NCBI GenBank assembly: GCA_023664625.1
Contig: JAMPFD010000002.1
Span: 218,441 to 282,440, forward strand
Reading direction: 5' to 3'
Length of the DNA stretch: 64,000 bases
Source: Bacillota bacterium
GTDB taxonomy: Bacteria; Bacteroidota; Bacteroidia; Bacteroidales; Bacteroidaceae
This document shows, in pieces, positions 1 through 9,017 of the stretch; position 1 is the first letter of the stretch; the number at the start of each line of letters is the position of its first letter. The position numbers and the translations under genes were made by a program. The notes under the pieces are model-generated. The model searched no databases. It had not been told where the DNA came from and worked only from the letters and a program-made list of their open reading frames with translations.

Positions 1-493
1 GTGCCGATGAAAGCATTGTTGCCACAGAGGCTGTGGTGATTCCCATGATGGCCGCTATCTCATCATTGGACTTCATCTCGGTTTGCCTCATCTTCATCAC
101 TTGCATTTCTCTGTTTGGAAGTGTGGCGATACGCTCTGAAAGCCATTGCATGTCTTCCTCTATCTCCATTCTGCGGTGGGCTGATATCGCTTTGCTGTCA
201 GGCGGTTGCAATGGTGTCTTGTCGCTGTCAGTCTGATTGTTTATGGGTACCATGAGTGCTGAGGTGCGCCGTGCGTGACGGATGGTGTCTATGGCAAGAT
301 GTTGTGATATGGTTGATACAAGCCTTTGTGCGTGTTCCTTGTTCCGTATGTCATCGTGAATAGCCCAAAGTTTTAGCATCGTGTCCTGGGCAACGTCTTC
401 GGCACTGGCATCGTTGCTCAGGAGGATGCGTGCTTTTGCCAATGCCTGATGCCGCAGACTGCTTGCTATAGCCTCAAACTCTTTTTGGTTCAT
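1..493 (-). CDS. RNA polymerase ECF-type sigma factor, C-terminus cut off by the window edge
   Basis: The minus strand is open from an ATG at 493 to the window edge (164 codons seen). The product starts MNQKEFEAIASSLRHQALAK. It carries a sigma region 2 pattern near residues 30-45 (SAEDVAQDTMLKLW), a second helix 'IDTIRHARR', and a region 4 helix-turn-helix at about 135-160 (LPNREMQVMKMRQTEMKSNDEIAAIMGI, in part). These are the two conserved blocks of ECF sigma-70 factors, which direct core RNA polymerase to a small regulon. Only the last residues should be missing. The DUF2807 gene is upstream on the same strand, separated by a repeat element, so co-transcription is uncertain. No anti-sigma gene is visible. 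Confidence 0.85.
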   Translation of the reverse strand, partial: MNQKEFEAIASSLRHQALAKARILLSNDASAEDVAQDTMLKLWAIHDDIRNKEHAQRLVSTISQHLAIDTIRHARRTSALMVPINNQTDSDKTPLQPPDSKAISAHRRMEIEEDMQWLSERIATLPNREMQVMKMRQTEMKSNDEIAAIMGITTASVATMLSSA

Positions 494-545
494 GATATCG
501 TTTTTCTTGGTGCTGATGTGTATGGATGTGGGAGAGCAGGTATGT

Positions 546-873
546 TAGTGACTATTGAAAATTATTTTATAATGGAATGTTTTCACAGTAAAACTTGGTT
601 CTTTTTTGCTTGGTGTACTTGCTTTGCTGACGCTATGTGTGCGTTCTTATAATAAACTCACGCTTGGGAGACTCCTGGCAATGTTGGCCTCTGCTTACTT
701 AACCGTTTATTTTCTGCCACGGCATGACTGAAACAAGTTTTGCCATGCCCGTATGGCTTGACTAAAAAGTTGCCACTCAGTTACAATGTCCGCATTGTTC
801 TTTCTGTTTTGTACACTATCGCTTAAAAGATACCTGTGTTGTTGTAAGATAAAATAATTTCCAATAGTTACTT
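546..873. repeat. MITE-like inverted-repeat element, copy 1 (328 bp)
   Basis: The ends are imperfect inverted repeats of about 26 bp: the left end reads TAGTGACTATTGAAAATTAT and the right end, reverse-complemented, reads AAGTAACTATTGGAAATTAT. A core block (CACTCAGTTACAATGTCCGC and the next 40 nt) recurs in the copies at 9018-9192 and 8637-8962. No transposase or credible ORF lies inside. It fills almost the whole gap between the DUF2807 gene and the sigma factor gene. It looks like a non-autonomous mobile element or a family-specific intergenic repeat. Confidence 0.65.
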
Positions 874-892
874 ATATAGAGTGCGAGGCGTT

Positions 893-1879
893 TTATGGCT
901 GTGCTTCTATAGGAACAGGAGAAATGGGAACGACTGGTTTTTGTTGATTGACATGTGTTTTGATGTTGAATAATTTATTGTATTCCAGTTTGTTGTCACG
1001 GATTTTCCCGCGGGAAACCTCTGACTTCATGTATATGTTTGTTGTGCCGGAGATATTCATCTCTCCTGAGCCAATTGTCTTGCAATTGAGGTTCTCACAC
1101 CGGATGAGGTGTATGGATGTATCTCCGCTGCCGTGCATTGCAGCTATCACTTGCTGCGCTTTTATGGCTGATAGTTTAAGGTCTCCACTACCGTTTGATT
1201 TTAAATTAGCTATCCGACTTTCGAGGTTTTTGATATTCATGTCTCCACTGCCGTTAAGTGAGATACTTGCGCTTGATGTTGAAAGTTGGCCTATGCTGAA
1301 ATCTCCGCTGCCATTGAGCATGATATTAGCTGATCTTGACGCTGTTATTTTATGTAACATGAGGTCTCCGTTACCATTGACAGTGGCCGTTATATTGTTA
1401 TAACTGATTTCCTGAAATACCATGTTGCCGCTGCCGAGTATGATTATTTGAAGATGTTTTCCCTCTACAGTATTATTTGAAATAAAATCTCCGCTGCCCA
1501 TGAGTACAGCTTTTGTCAGTGTCGGAGATGTTACTGTTATTGTGACTTCCCCTTCATTCTTTGTGTTGGATATTACTTTGACTCCGGCTATCTTCTTTGG
1601 ACTGATGGTCAGTGTGCCGTCTTTGACGATGGTTGTAATCTTCTCCATTATATTGTGTGGGGCTTCCACTTCCACTTTATATGTGTTTCCTTGTGTATAG
1701 ACTATATTATAATTGCCGATGATTGTTACGGCATTGAAGTTCTTTACATCGCGTATTTCTTTAATGATGGTTTTGTCAGAGGTTACTTTTTTGTATTCTG
1801 AGATATTGCCGGCATTACATCTGTATGTGGAGAATGTCAGTGCAAGTAGAATAAGGAATATGTTCTTGTCCATAATCAT
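893..1879 (-). CDS. Secreted DUF2807 (head-GIN) beta-repeat protein
   Basis: 328 aa with an N-terminal hydrophobic export segment (IFLILLALTFSTYRCNAG); the Cys may be a lipobox or simply lie at the signal end. The body is a ladder of short beta repeats, each with a G-S/N-G-[DEN] turn: GSGDF, GSGNM, GNGDL, GSGDF, GSGDM, GSGDL, GSGDT, GSGEM at about residues 128-275. This is the hallmark of the DUF2807/head-GIN family, thought to form a right-handed beta helix on the envelope. No enzymatic motif is visible. The C-terminus is Pro-rich (PVVPISPVPIEAQP). The true role is unknown for the family. The start could be M1 or M3. Confidence 0.8.
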   Translation of the reverse strand: MIMDKNIFLILLALTFSTYRCNAGNISEYKKVTSDKTIIKEIRDVKNFNAVTIIGNYNIVYTQGNTYKVEVEAPHNIMEKITTIVKDGTLTISPKKIAGVKVISNTKNEGEVTITVTSPTLTKAVLMGSGDFISNNTVEGKHLQIIILGSGNMVFQEISYNNITATVNGNGDLMLHKITASRSANIMLNGSGDFSIGQLSTSSASISLNGSGDMNIKNLESRIANLKSNGSGDLKLSAIKAQQVIAAMHGSGDTSIHLIRCENLNCKTIGSGEMNISGTTNIYMKSEVSRGKIRDNKLEYNKLFNIKTHVNQQKPVVPISPVPIEAQP

Positions 1880-2087
1880 TTATATGAGTTTTTTTTTGTA
1901 GGTGGTGAATGTTTGTACTTTATTTGTCTGACTACTGTGATATGCCGGTATGATTAACTCTACATTTATAAAACGATTGAAAGGAATATTTCTCAATATG
2001 TGAATAGATGGTTTTAACTTATTTTTGCATCAAATGTCCGATTGCTTATGTTTTTGCCATATTAAAGTAGTTACTTTTATGAGGAAA

Positions 2088-2134
2088 AACAAAGAGGCTA
2101 TTCCGCATCGTTCTCGCGGAATAGCCTCTTTGTT
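2088..2134 (-). terminator. Intrinsic terminator of the large secreted-protein gene
   Basis: A perfect 19-bp stem (AACAAAGAGGCTATTCCGC at 2088-2106 against 2116-2134) with a 9-nt loop is followed on the minus strand by TTTTTCC. It lies about 37 nt past the stop codon at 2171. Confidence 0.9.
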
Positions 2135-2170
2135 ATATATAGTCAATTAAAGTGTTAAAGCTTTAATGAC

Positions 2171-5100
2171 TTACTTTATCATGTACTTCTTGCCGTTCTT
2201 GATTACAAGACCCTTTGTGCCGTTGACAACACGCTGACCTGCAATGTTGTAAACTGGGGCATTGCCGTCGTTCTCTGTTGTGATTTCAGAGATGCCGGTA
2301 GATGTCTTGTAAGCTTCCTCGGCAGCTTTAAGAGCTGCAAGTGCCTCGTCGATTTCATTCTGGAACTCAGCTTCTGCAAGTGCCTTCTTTGCTGCCTCAA
2401 TAGCTGCGAGAAGGTCTGCACCCGGGGTTCCTTCTGCTGTGTCGGCATCACCGAGGAGTTCTGTAGCTGTAGTGATTTCGTTCTCAAGAGCAGTCTTGTC
2501 AAGATTGCCGGCTACAAACTCTGTTACCCAGCGTGGGTCACCAGTCTGGAATTTAGCCTGCTGTGTTGCCTCGCCAAGTGTGAAGTCAGCGTTTGCAGCG
2601 TCAGCGAATGTAGGGTCAGTAACGAGTATGTTTCCGCTCTTGTCGTAGCTTGCCTCGCTTGCAGACTTGTCAGCGCCTCCGTTGAAGTATGTGTTATAAG
2701 CAAACTCCATAGGGTTGTTGCCGTTGAAGCGGCCACCGGCCATGCGGCGTATGATGTCGTTACCGCAGTTGTACCATATGTTCTTCTGTACGTCGAACTT
2801 GATGTACTTCTGTCCTGCAATTGCACTATAGTTACCCCACTGTCCGTCAGCAATGAGAAGACCGTAGAACGTGCTGTTCTGATAGTTCATTGTCTGGAAC
2901 TCCGTTGTCGTGTCGAATCCGTAACGGTCAAGACGTGCAGAGTTGTTGTAGCGTACGAAGTATTTAGCAACTGTGTTATTTCCGTAGAGTGTGGAGTTTG
3001 TGATGTTCAGATCCTTGATGCCACCTCCCTGGAATGCGATGAGAGCCTCATTGTTTACGGCCTCAGTAGCAAGTTCAAGAACAGAGTTGTTGATTGTGAA
3101 GTCAACAACGCAAATCTGAACGTTGTTGTCATATATGATAGAACCCTTTATGCCCTTGATTGTCACTCCGTCAATCTTGACGTTGTCAATCATTTTGTAG
3201 CTTGTAGTTCCGGCCTTGCCTCCTGTAAGAGAGATGAGAGCTGCTGTATTTGCTGTAGCGTCAACAGTTGCTCCGTTACCGTTGATAACGAGGTTGCCTT
3301 CTGTTTCAAGAGATGAACCTACTGTGTATGTTGCATTCTTTGTAAGGTTGATGGTTATGTTGCCAACCTTGTCGACATTCGCTTTTGCTGTTGCAAGTTC
3401 TGTTGCTATATCAGCATCAGCGGCAGGTGCAATTGTTATGTCAAGCGGCAGAGCCTGTGCAGCATCATAATCAACAGCCCAGCGTGGGTCACCAGTCTGG
3501 TATTTAGCCTGCTGTGAGCCTGCGAAGAGTGTGAAGTCAGCGTTTGCAGCGTCAGCGAATGTAGGGTCAGTAACGAGTATGTTTCCGCTCTTGTCGTAGC
3601 TTGCCTCGCTTGCAGACTTGTCAGCGCCTCCGTTGAAGTATGTGTTATAAGCAAACTCCATAGGGTTGTTGCCGTTGAAGCGGCCACCGGCCATGCGGCG
3701 TATGATGTCGTTACCGCAGTTGTACCATATGTTCTTCTGTACGTCGAACTTGATGTACTTCTGTCCTGCAATTGCACTATAGTTACCCCACTGTCCGTCA
3801 GCAATGAGAAGACCGTAGAACGTGCTGTTCTGATAGTTCATTGTCTGGAACTCCGTTGTCGTGTCGAATCCGTAACGGTCAAGACGTGCAGAGTTGTTGT
3901 AGCGTACGAAGTATTTAGCAACTGTGTTATTTCCGTAGAGTGTGGAGTTTGTGATGTTCAGATCCTTGATGCCACCTCCCTGGAATGCGATGAGAGCCTC
4001 ATTGTTTACGGCCTCAGTAGCAAGTTCAAGAACAGAGTTGTTGATTGTGAAGTCAACAACGCAAATCTGAACGTTGTTGTCATATATGATAGAACCCTTT
4101 ATGCCCTTGATTGTCACTCCGTCAATCTTGACGTTGTCAATCATTTTGTAGCTTGTAGTTCCGGCCTTGCCTCCTGTAAGAGAGATGAGAGCTGCTGTAT
4201 TTGCTGTAGCGTCAACAGTTGCTCCGTTACCGTTGATAACGAGGTTGCCTTCTGTTTCAAGAGATGAACCTACTGTGTATGTTGCATCCTTTGTGAGGTT
4301 GATAGTGATGTCGCCTACGATATCGCCAGCTGCTTCAATCTCAGCCTTCTTTGCTGCTATGGCAGTTGCAATGTCACCCTCTGTCGCATCAATTGTAGCT
4401 GCAATAACCTGAGGAACACGTGTGATGGTGATTGGCTGGAACTGGATATTCTCGTAATGTACGCTGATTGCGCCTGTGATGTCATAGGTGTTGCCTTCAG
4501 CAGGATCAGCGATTTCAATGGCAAACTGGTTGTAACCGGCTACATTCTCTTCGTTCTTGGCAATAGTGAAGTTTCCTTTTGCGTCAGGTGTTGTGTATGT
4601 AACGCCTTTCAGAGTAACGACCTTATTTACATTGTCAGCTGTAACTTCTGCGAGATTAGCCTCTGCATAAGCTATTTCTACAGCGTCACCTTCCTTTACA
4701 GCGAGAGCTGCATCAGGGACTATTTCAAAGAGGTTGCTATAAATTGATACAGAGCCTGTCCAGCCTGCTGCAATAGTCTTACCTACGGCAAGGTCCGCTG
4801 TTTTTGCAGCACCGGCATCGAAGATAAGGCTTGCGCCTGTCTCGTCCTTTACATAGACATATACTTGTGTGTTCTTTGCCTGCTTTGCTACAACGAGAGC
4901 CTCGCCGTCAAAGCGGAATTTTGTCTTGTCTGTCAAAGCGTTAAGCTCGGCAATAGTTGTTACGATAGGATTTGCAACAAATTCTTTTGTCACAACACTG
5001 CTGAGGTCTTCACCATTGACAGCGACAGCCTTAACAGTAGTAGTTGCTGTAATTTCAAATGGAGCTTCATAAAGTGTGCTTGTAGCTGTTGGCTCTGTGC

Positions 5101-5719
5101 CGTCAAGGGAGTAATGTATTGCAGCTCCCTCGGTCTCACAAGCCAATGTAACAGTTGACGTTCCAAAGAAAGGAGTCTCACCCGTGATTGTTGGAGCAGA
5201 TATAGTTGGGGGGGTGGTTGATATTGCTTCATATGTTACAGTGATAGCTGTAACATTAGTAGTTGCGCCACCATTTAATATCTTTACCGATGTCTCTATT
5301 GCATCACCTGGTGTCCATGTTATTGTTTTGTTGTCAGATGAAGCCGTTAAAGAACCTTTCTCACAAGTTGAACTTGCAACTTTTGTGTTACCAGTCATGA
5401 CAATCTGTGTAATTTTATTGTCTGCTGGCACTGACATTTCTAATGCACCTACATTGTTTCCTGAGGCTTTGTAAAATCTCAATGTGTAGGTTCCATCTTT
5501 TTCCGTATTGATGCGTACAGGAGTTGTACCTTTATAAGGAGTAATTGTAACATTGTTGTACGTAAACGCTTCTGTAACATCGGCTGTTCCTGTTTCAGGA
5601 ACAGGCAGGCCTAATGCTGTGAGACTTTCTGCTGTGGTAAAGTCAAACTTTACTTCATCAGCAAATACTCCTCCTGAAAAACATAGGAGAAGCATTACTA
5701 AAGATAAAATCTTCTTCAT
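2171..5719 (-). CDS. Very large secreted protein with CHB_HEX_C-like, OB-fold-like, duplicated beta-helix and helical C-terminal regions
   Basis: 1182 aa with a clear signal peptide (MKKILSLVMLLLCFSGGVFA). The order appears to be: a beta domain (about 21-170); a chitobiase C-terminal/FN3-like module (about 172-250, 'AAIHYSLDGTEPTATSTLY'); an OB-fold-like segment (about 252-437); two tandem copies of a 317-residue beta-helix-like region ('NLVINGNGATVDATANTAAL', 'NNSVLEL', 'NSTLYGN', 'NIWYNCGNDIIRR') with identical cores at about 478-731 and 795-1048; an Ala/Glu-rich helical FIVAR-like segment; and a tail 'YNIAGQRVVNGTKGLVIKNG' typical of Prevotella surface proteins. Such proteins are usually exported and surface or matrix associated. 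The ligand is unknown and no catalytic residues can be assigned. The gene stands alone with its own promoter and terminator. Confidence 0.8.
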   Translation of the reverse strand: MKKILSLVMLLLCFSGGVFADEVKFDFTTAESLTALGLPVPETGTADVTEAFTYNNVTITPYKGTTPVRINTEKDGTYTLRFYKASGNNVGALEMSVPADNKITQIVMTGNTKVASSTCEKGSLTASSDNKTITWTPGDAIETSVKILNGGATTNVTAITVTYEAISTTPPTISAPTITGETPFFGTSTVTLACETEGAAIHYSLDGTEPTATSTLYEAPFEITATTTVKAVAVNGEDLSSVVTKEFVANPIVTTIAELNALTDKTKFRFDGEALVVAKQAKNTQVYVYVKDETGASLIFDAGAAKTADLAVGKTIAAGWTGSVSIYSNLFEIVPDAALAVKEGDAVEIAYAEANLAEVTADNVNKVVTLKGVTYTTPDAKGNFTIAKNEENVAGYNQFAIEIADPAEGNTYDITGAISVHYENIQFQPITITRVPQVIAATIDATEGDIATAIAAKKAEIEAAGDIVGDITINLTKDATYTVGSSLETEGNLVINGNGATVDATANTAALISLTGGKAGTTSYKMIDNVKIDGVTIKGIKGSIIYDNNVQICVVDFTINNSVLELATEAVNNEALIAFQGGGIKDLNITNSTLYGNNTVAKYFVRYNNSARLDRYGFDTTTEFQTMNYQNSTFYGLLIADGQWGNYSAIAGQKYIKFDVQKNIWYNCGNDIIRRMAGGRFNGNNPMEFAYNTYFNGGADKSASEASYDKSGNILVTDPTFADAANADFTLFAGSQQAKYQTGDPRWAVDYDAAQALPLDITIAPAADADIATELATAKANVDKVGNITINLTKNATYTVGSSLETEGNLVINGNGATVDATANTAALISLTGGKAGTTSYKMIDNVKIDGVTIKGIKGSIIYDNNVQICVVDFTINNSVLELATEAVNNEALIAFQGGGIKDLNITNSTLYGNNTVAKYFVRYNNSARLDRYGFDTTTEFQTMNYQNSTFYGLLIADGQWGNYSAIAGQKYIKFDVQKNIWYNCGNDIIRRMAGGRFNGNNPMEFAYNTYFNGGADKSASEASYDKSGNILVTDPTFADAANADFTLGEATQQAKFQTGDPRWVTEFVAGNLDKTALENEITTATELLGDADTAEGTPGADLLAAIEAAKKALAEAEFQNEIDEALAALKAAEEAYKTSTGISEITTENDGNAPVYNIAGQRVVNGTKGLVIKNGKKYMIK
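2577..4287 (-). repeat. Intragenic tandem duplication, 951-bp period with a 760-bp identical core
   Basis: Positions 2577-3336 and 3528-4287 read as identical in my comparison, and the surrounding linkers differ. The period is 951 bp (317 codons), so the frame is kept. Identity extends to synonymous positions, because the out-of-frame translations of both copies also match, which points to recent duplication or ongoing gene conversion. Confidence 0.9.
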
Positions 5720-5789
5720 GATTTGTTTGTTTTTGTTAGTTAATTGATTTTAGTTAGAAGGCTGTGTGTGCATACCTTCATTTATATTG

Positions 5790-5797
5790 CAAATGTA
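5790..5797 (-). promoter_or_regulatory. Bacteroidetes-type -7 element for the large secreted-protein gene
   Basis: The minus strand reads TACATTTG, matching TAnnTTTG, about 70 nt upstream of the ATG at 5719. No clean TTTG -33 box was found, so only the -7 element is supported. Confidence 0.55.
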
Positions 5798-5882
5798 TAT
5801 AAAATAATTTAGAGAATTATTAAAAAATGTTTTCTGTTACGTATTTTTCACAATAGGCAAGGCTTTTTGTAAATTTAAAACA

Positions 5883-5916
5883 AATTAGAGCGCCTCATCA
5901 GCCGGGCGCTCTAATT
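5883..5916 (-). terminator. Terminator overlapping the 3' end of the 42-aa ORF
   Basis: An 11-12 bp perfect stem (ATTAGAGCGCC / GGCGCTCTAAT) with a 10-nt loop is followed on the minus strand by TTTGTTTT. The last codons and the TAA stop of the small gene lie within the hairpin. Confidence 0.85.
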
Positions 5917-6013
5917 GTTTGTGGACTTTAGGTAAATGTTTCTTTTTACGAAGCCATTCAGCTTTTTTCTTGAGATAGTCTTCGTAATGGTTTTCCAAGA
6001 AATTATCAGCCAT
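5885..6013 (-). CDS. Conserved-looking 42-aa basic protein of unknown function
   Basis: ATG at 6013, stop at 5885-5887. It begins MADNFLENHYEDYLKKKAEW and continues LRKKKHLPKVHKQLERPADEAL. It is highly charged, with a Lys/Arg cluster (KKKAEWLRKKK) and no signal or membrane segment. I recognise this type of tiny protein (MADNFLE...YE.Y..RKAEWLRKKK) as recurring in Bacteroidales genomes, where it has at times been mislabelled a dehydrogenase; the function is unknown. It starts 14 nt after the DUF4270 stop and is the last gene of the GT5-DUF4270 operon. Its stop codon sits in the operon terminator. Confidence 0.7.
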   Translation of the reverse strand: MADNFLENHYEDYLKKKAEWLRKKKHLPKVHKQLERPADEAL

Positions 6014-6027
6014 AATGTAATGCCCTT

Positions 6028-7494
6028 TTATCTTGTGTATCTGCTGTAGACAACGCTTATTTCTATTGCGCCAGGATTATTCGGACCGCCTACAAGTTTT
6101 GCTGTAGAGAGGGATGTGTCCGGTGTGACGCTGCTGAGAATTGATGTTGAGTTATATGTTGTATAGTTTGCTGTCACCGGTACAAGTAGGACTTTGTCCC
6201 AATTGGGGTGTTTACGCTTGTATTCCTCACGCTCTGTCGCATCAGCAGGAAGGCGTCTGTATATTGTCTTCACCAGCTGGCCTATGTTGTTGAATGTATA
6301 TCCGTTTGTAGTGCCGGAGTATGAGGCAACATAACTTTTCCTGTTGTCAGCAATTTTTCCTGATGTGAAGAATGAGGTGAGAGAGTCCTGTTCAAGCATA
6401 AGCAATGTGCTTGGTTTTCGGAAGGTGTATTTGCTGTCCTGGTCACTGCCGTAGCATTTCATGGTCACCTTGGCAGAGTTGATGGAGTCATTTTCATGGC
6501 CTTCACATATTTCTTCTACAGGCAGTGTCAGCAAAGTGGCCACACCTGTCGGTGATTTTATATAGGTACAGTTGTTGTCTTTTATAAGTTCTTTTGTCAT
6601 CACAGTGTCAGTTATGACTTCTGTGAGTTGTTTTACCTCATCTGTCGCATAGATAGGGAATATTCTGGCAACTTTGTTGTATCCATGCTGGAAAGTGATG
6701 CTGAGCTGTGCAGAATTGATATATGCCATACATCCGAGTCCGTTCTCCATTTTTACATAGAATCCTGGGCAGACACGATGTATGAAGTTATACGAGTTCT
6801 TGAAGTTGGTTTTGTCTTCGAAATACTTTGTCAGCAGGTATGTCCCGTAATTGGAATATGTCTTGGAAGGATCTTTCGGGTCCGTATATTTGCTGTTGAG
6901 ATCGAAGTATATGTACTTGCTATATTCATTTTCCTGGCGTACAGAGTCAGAGTTGTCGCAGTCTGCAATGGAAAAGACTTTTGAAACTTTGATGCCGTCA
7001 GGACGTACATATCCGTCCTCTATAGGGTCAATATTGGAATAGTATGTCTTCCCTTCTTCCAGAGGCTTGTCCAGATTCAACTCGTAAAGGGTGGCTTTCA
7101 TGAGTTGTAGAGAGTCTCCGTAGAATGAACTGCAGTTGAACGTTATGCCACAAGCCAAAGCTTCTCTTCCCATTGGTAAAGAGTCCTCGTCATAGAAGAA
7201 ATTGTCTTCGATGACATGGAACTGAGTCAACAGGTTGCTTTGTATGTAAGTCCCTGTCTCGGGGTCTTTGACAATGCCGAGTGCACGTGTGGAGCTGCGT
7301 GCGATGATGGAGTCTACCCTTACGCTCTGTGATGTTACTTTATATACGGCATCAGAGACGGACATCACGTCCTCTATATTTGTTATGGAGGAGCCGAGAG
7401 TTTCTGTTGTGTCATCACATGCCGTCATCAGAAATATGGCGGCGAACAATGAGCAGAAAGTTATGTGAAAATGGAAAAATCCTTTTTTCTTCAT
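6028..7494 (-). CDS. DUF4270 family lipoprotein
   Basis: 488 aa. The N-terminus is a lipoprotein signal with lipobox LMTAC (Cys about residue 26) followed by acidic residues (DDTTETLG), which in Bacteroidetes favours export to the outer membrane or surface. The body matches the DUF4270 pattern of Bacteroidales proteins, all beta, with segments such as 'ALGIVKDPETGTYIQSNLL' and the C-terminal 'NPGAIEISVVYSRYT'. No enzyme motif is seen. It lies between a GT5-type protein (139 nt upstream) and the 42-aa ORF (14 nt downstream), an order typical of Bacteroidales. The function is not known. Confidence 0.85.
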   Translation of the reverse strand: MKKKGFFHFHITFCSLFAAIFLMTACDDTTETLGSSITNIEDVMSVSDAVYKVTSQSVRVDSIIARSSTRALGIVKDPETGTYIQSNLLTQFHVIEDNFFYDEDSLPMGREALACGITFNCSSFYGDSLQLMKATLYELNLDKPLEEGKTYYSNIDPIEDGYVRPDGIKVSKVFSIADCDNSDSVRQENEYSKYIYFDLNSKYTDPKDPSKTYSNYGTYLLTKYFEDKTNFKNSYNFIHRVCPGFYVKMENGLGCMAYINSAQLSITFQHGYNKVARIFPIYATDEVKQLTEVITDTVMTKELIKDNNCTYIKSPTGVATLLTLPVEEICEGHENDSINSAKVTMKCYGSDQDSKYTFRKPSTLLMLEQDSLTSFFTSGKIADNRKSYVASYSGTTNGYTFNNIGQLVKTIYRRLPADATEREEYKRKHPNWDKVLLVPVTANYTTYNSTSILSSVTPDTSLSTAKLVGGPNNPGAIEISVVYSRYTR

Positions 7495-7633
7495 TGTCTG
7501 TTTGCTAATCAGTTCTTATGAGTTCGGTTATGCCAAAATGAGAGAACTATGCTGTGTAAGTTATACATAGGTATGGTTCCCATACATTTTTATATATTAT
7601 GCGATTCTCATCGCATGGTTTTTCTGTACCTGC

Positions 7634-8434
7634 CTACAGTGTATTATAGAATGCCTTATAGCTTTCAAGGAAGTCCTCGCCCGGATAAGAGAGGAATGGC
7701 TTGTTATTCTTTTGGACATAAGCCGTCACTTCCGGCATGGTCTCTGCATCTGTTTCTATGATGCCGTCAGAGAAGTCTATGGCAAGTTTCTCAAGTTCTT
7801 GAAGGTCGAAATTGTCATTATAATTGCTGAGGCATTCTTCCGTTATGTCCCCAAAAGCCAGACATTTCTTGAAATTCTCACCGATAATGCCACTCATTTC
7901 CGATTTGTAGAGACTTGATACAACCTTGCAGTCACGGAAACATGGCTCATCCTTATAAGCTTCTTTGATGTACAGTGGCACAATGGAAGTCATCCATCCC
8001 TGACAGTGTATGATATCCGGAGTCCAGCGCAACTTCTTGACAGTCTCAAGCACGCCACGGGCAAAGAATATGGCACGTTCGCCATTATCAGTGAATGTGC
8101 TGCCATTCTCGTCGAGTTCAATGCCTTTGCGTGTGAAATAATCATCATTGTCGATGAAATAAACTTGTAGTCTTGACACCGGTATTGATGCAACCTTGAT
8201 TATGAGAGGGTGATCTGTATCGTCAATGATGATGTTCATACCTGAAAGCCTTATGACTTCGTGCAGCATGCCGCGTCGCTCGTTGATACAGCCCCACTTA
8301 GGCATAAAAGTCCTGATTTCATAGCCGTTGCTCTGAATCTTTTCCGGAACGAGCTTTCCCATTGTTGACAACTTGTTCTCTGGAACATATGGGACGGTTT
8401 CGGTATTGATAAAAAGAATTTTTTTAACTTCCAT
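7634..8434 (-). CDS. Glycogen/starch synthase, GT5 N-terminal domain only
   Basis: 266 aa. It resembles the N-terminal Rossmann domain of GT5 glycogen synthases: 'KKILFINTETVPYVPENKLS' at the start, 'GYEIRTFMPKWGCINERR' at about 36-53, 'FIDNDDYFTRKG', and 'PDIIHCQGWMTSIVPLYIK' at about 140-160, which matches the conserved H-x-x-W-x-T segment. The C-terminal GT domain of classical GlgA (about 470 aa) is absent. Short proteins of this length are the usual Bacteroidales form, so this is probably not a truncation. Activity as a stand-alone synthase is unproven. It is first in the operon with DUF4270, with a -7 element 29 nt upstream. Confidence 0.85.
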   Translation of the reverse strand: MEVKKILFINTETVPYVPENKLSTMGKLVPEKIQSNGYEIRTFMPKWGCINERRGMLHEVIRLSGMNIIIDDTDHPLIIKVASIPVSRLQVYFIDNDDYFTRKGIELDENGSTFTDNGERAIFFARGVLETVKKLRWTPDIIHCQGWMTSIVPLYIKEAYKDEPCFRDCKVVSSLYKSEMSGIIGENFKKCLAFGDITEECLSNYNDNFDLQELEKLAIDFSDGIIETDAETMPEVTAYVQKNNKPFLSYPGEDFLESYKAFYNTL

Positions 8435-8462
8435 ATAGAAATTTGTACGAAATATTTCCTTG

Positions 8463-8470
8463 CAAAGTTA
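8463..8470 (-). promoter_or_regulatory. -7 promoter element for the GT5/DUF4270 operon
   Basis: The minus strand reads TAACTTTGC, matching TAnnTTTG, about 29 nt upstream of the ATG at 8434. A -33 TTTG is not obvious. Confidence 0.55.
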
Positions 8471-8636
8471 ATGAAAAATCTTTATAAATACCTGTTTGTG
8501 CTTGATGTTTTATAATTAATTAAGTTTAGATGAGTATAAATTCTCCTTATCTCCGTGTATTTGTTATTTATATATGTAGTGGAGATATTTTTCTGTCGGT
8601 ATTCTTCTCGGTTCTGACGGGCAAGAGCCTTCATTG

Positions 8637-8962
8637 TAAATGGCTGCTGAAAAATATTTTAGAATGGCTTTGGTGTTTTCTAAAAGTCGTTCTTTTTGTC
8701 TGCACTTGCTTCGCTGATGCTATGAGTACTTTTTGCATAAGAAACTCTCGCCCGGCAAACTTTAAGCAATCTTGGTTTCCACTCGCTTAACCATTTCTTT
8801 ATCGTCATGGCATAGCTAAAAAAGTTCTGTTCTGCCTGTGTGGTTTGACGAAAAGGGTTGTAACCCTGTCATGATGTACGCATTGCCCCTTCGATTCCAT
8901 ACTCTAATTGCCTGAAAACAGATCTGCATTTTTAGCATAGATGAATTTTAAACAGTTATTTA
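8637..8962. repeat. MITE-like inverted-repeat element, degenerate copy 3
   Basis: The left end AAATGGCTGCTGAAAAATAT pairs imperfectly with the right end (reverse complement ATAAATAACTGTTTAAAATT). It shares with copy 1 the block CACTTGCTTCGCTGATGCTA (copy 1: ACTTGCTTTGCTGACGCTAT), and with copies 1 and 2 a core around ATGTACGCATTGCCCCTTCG. It is the most diverged copy. Together with copy 2 it fills most of the 1.1-kb gap 8435-9575, which contains no credible gene. Confidence 0.5.
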
Positions 8963-9017
8963 TCGTCTTGAGGTGATGTTGTTCCTATCGTGTTTTTTTT
9001 GTATTGTACCATTATTT

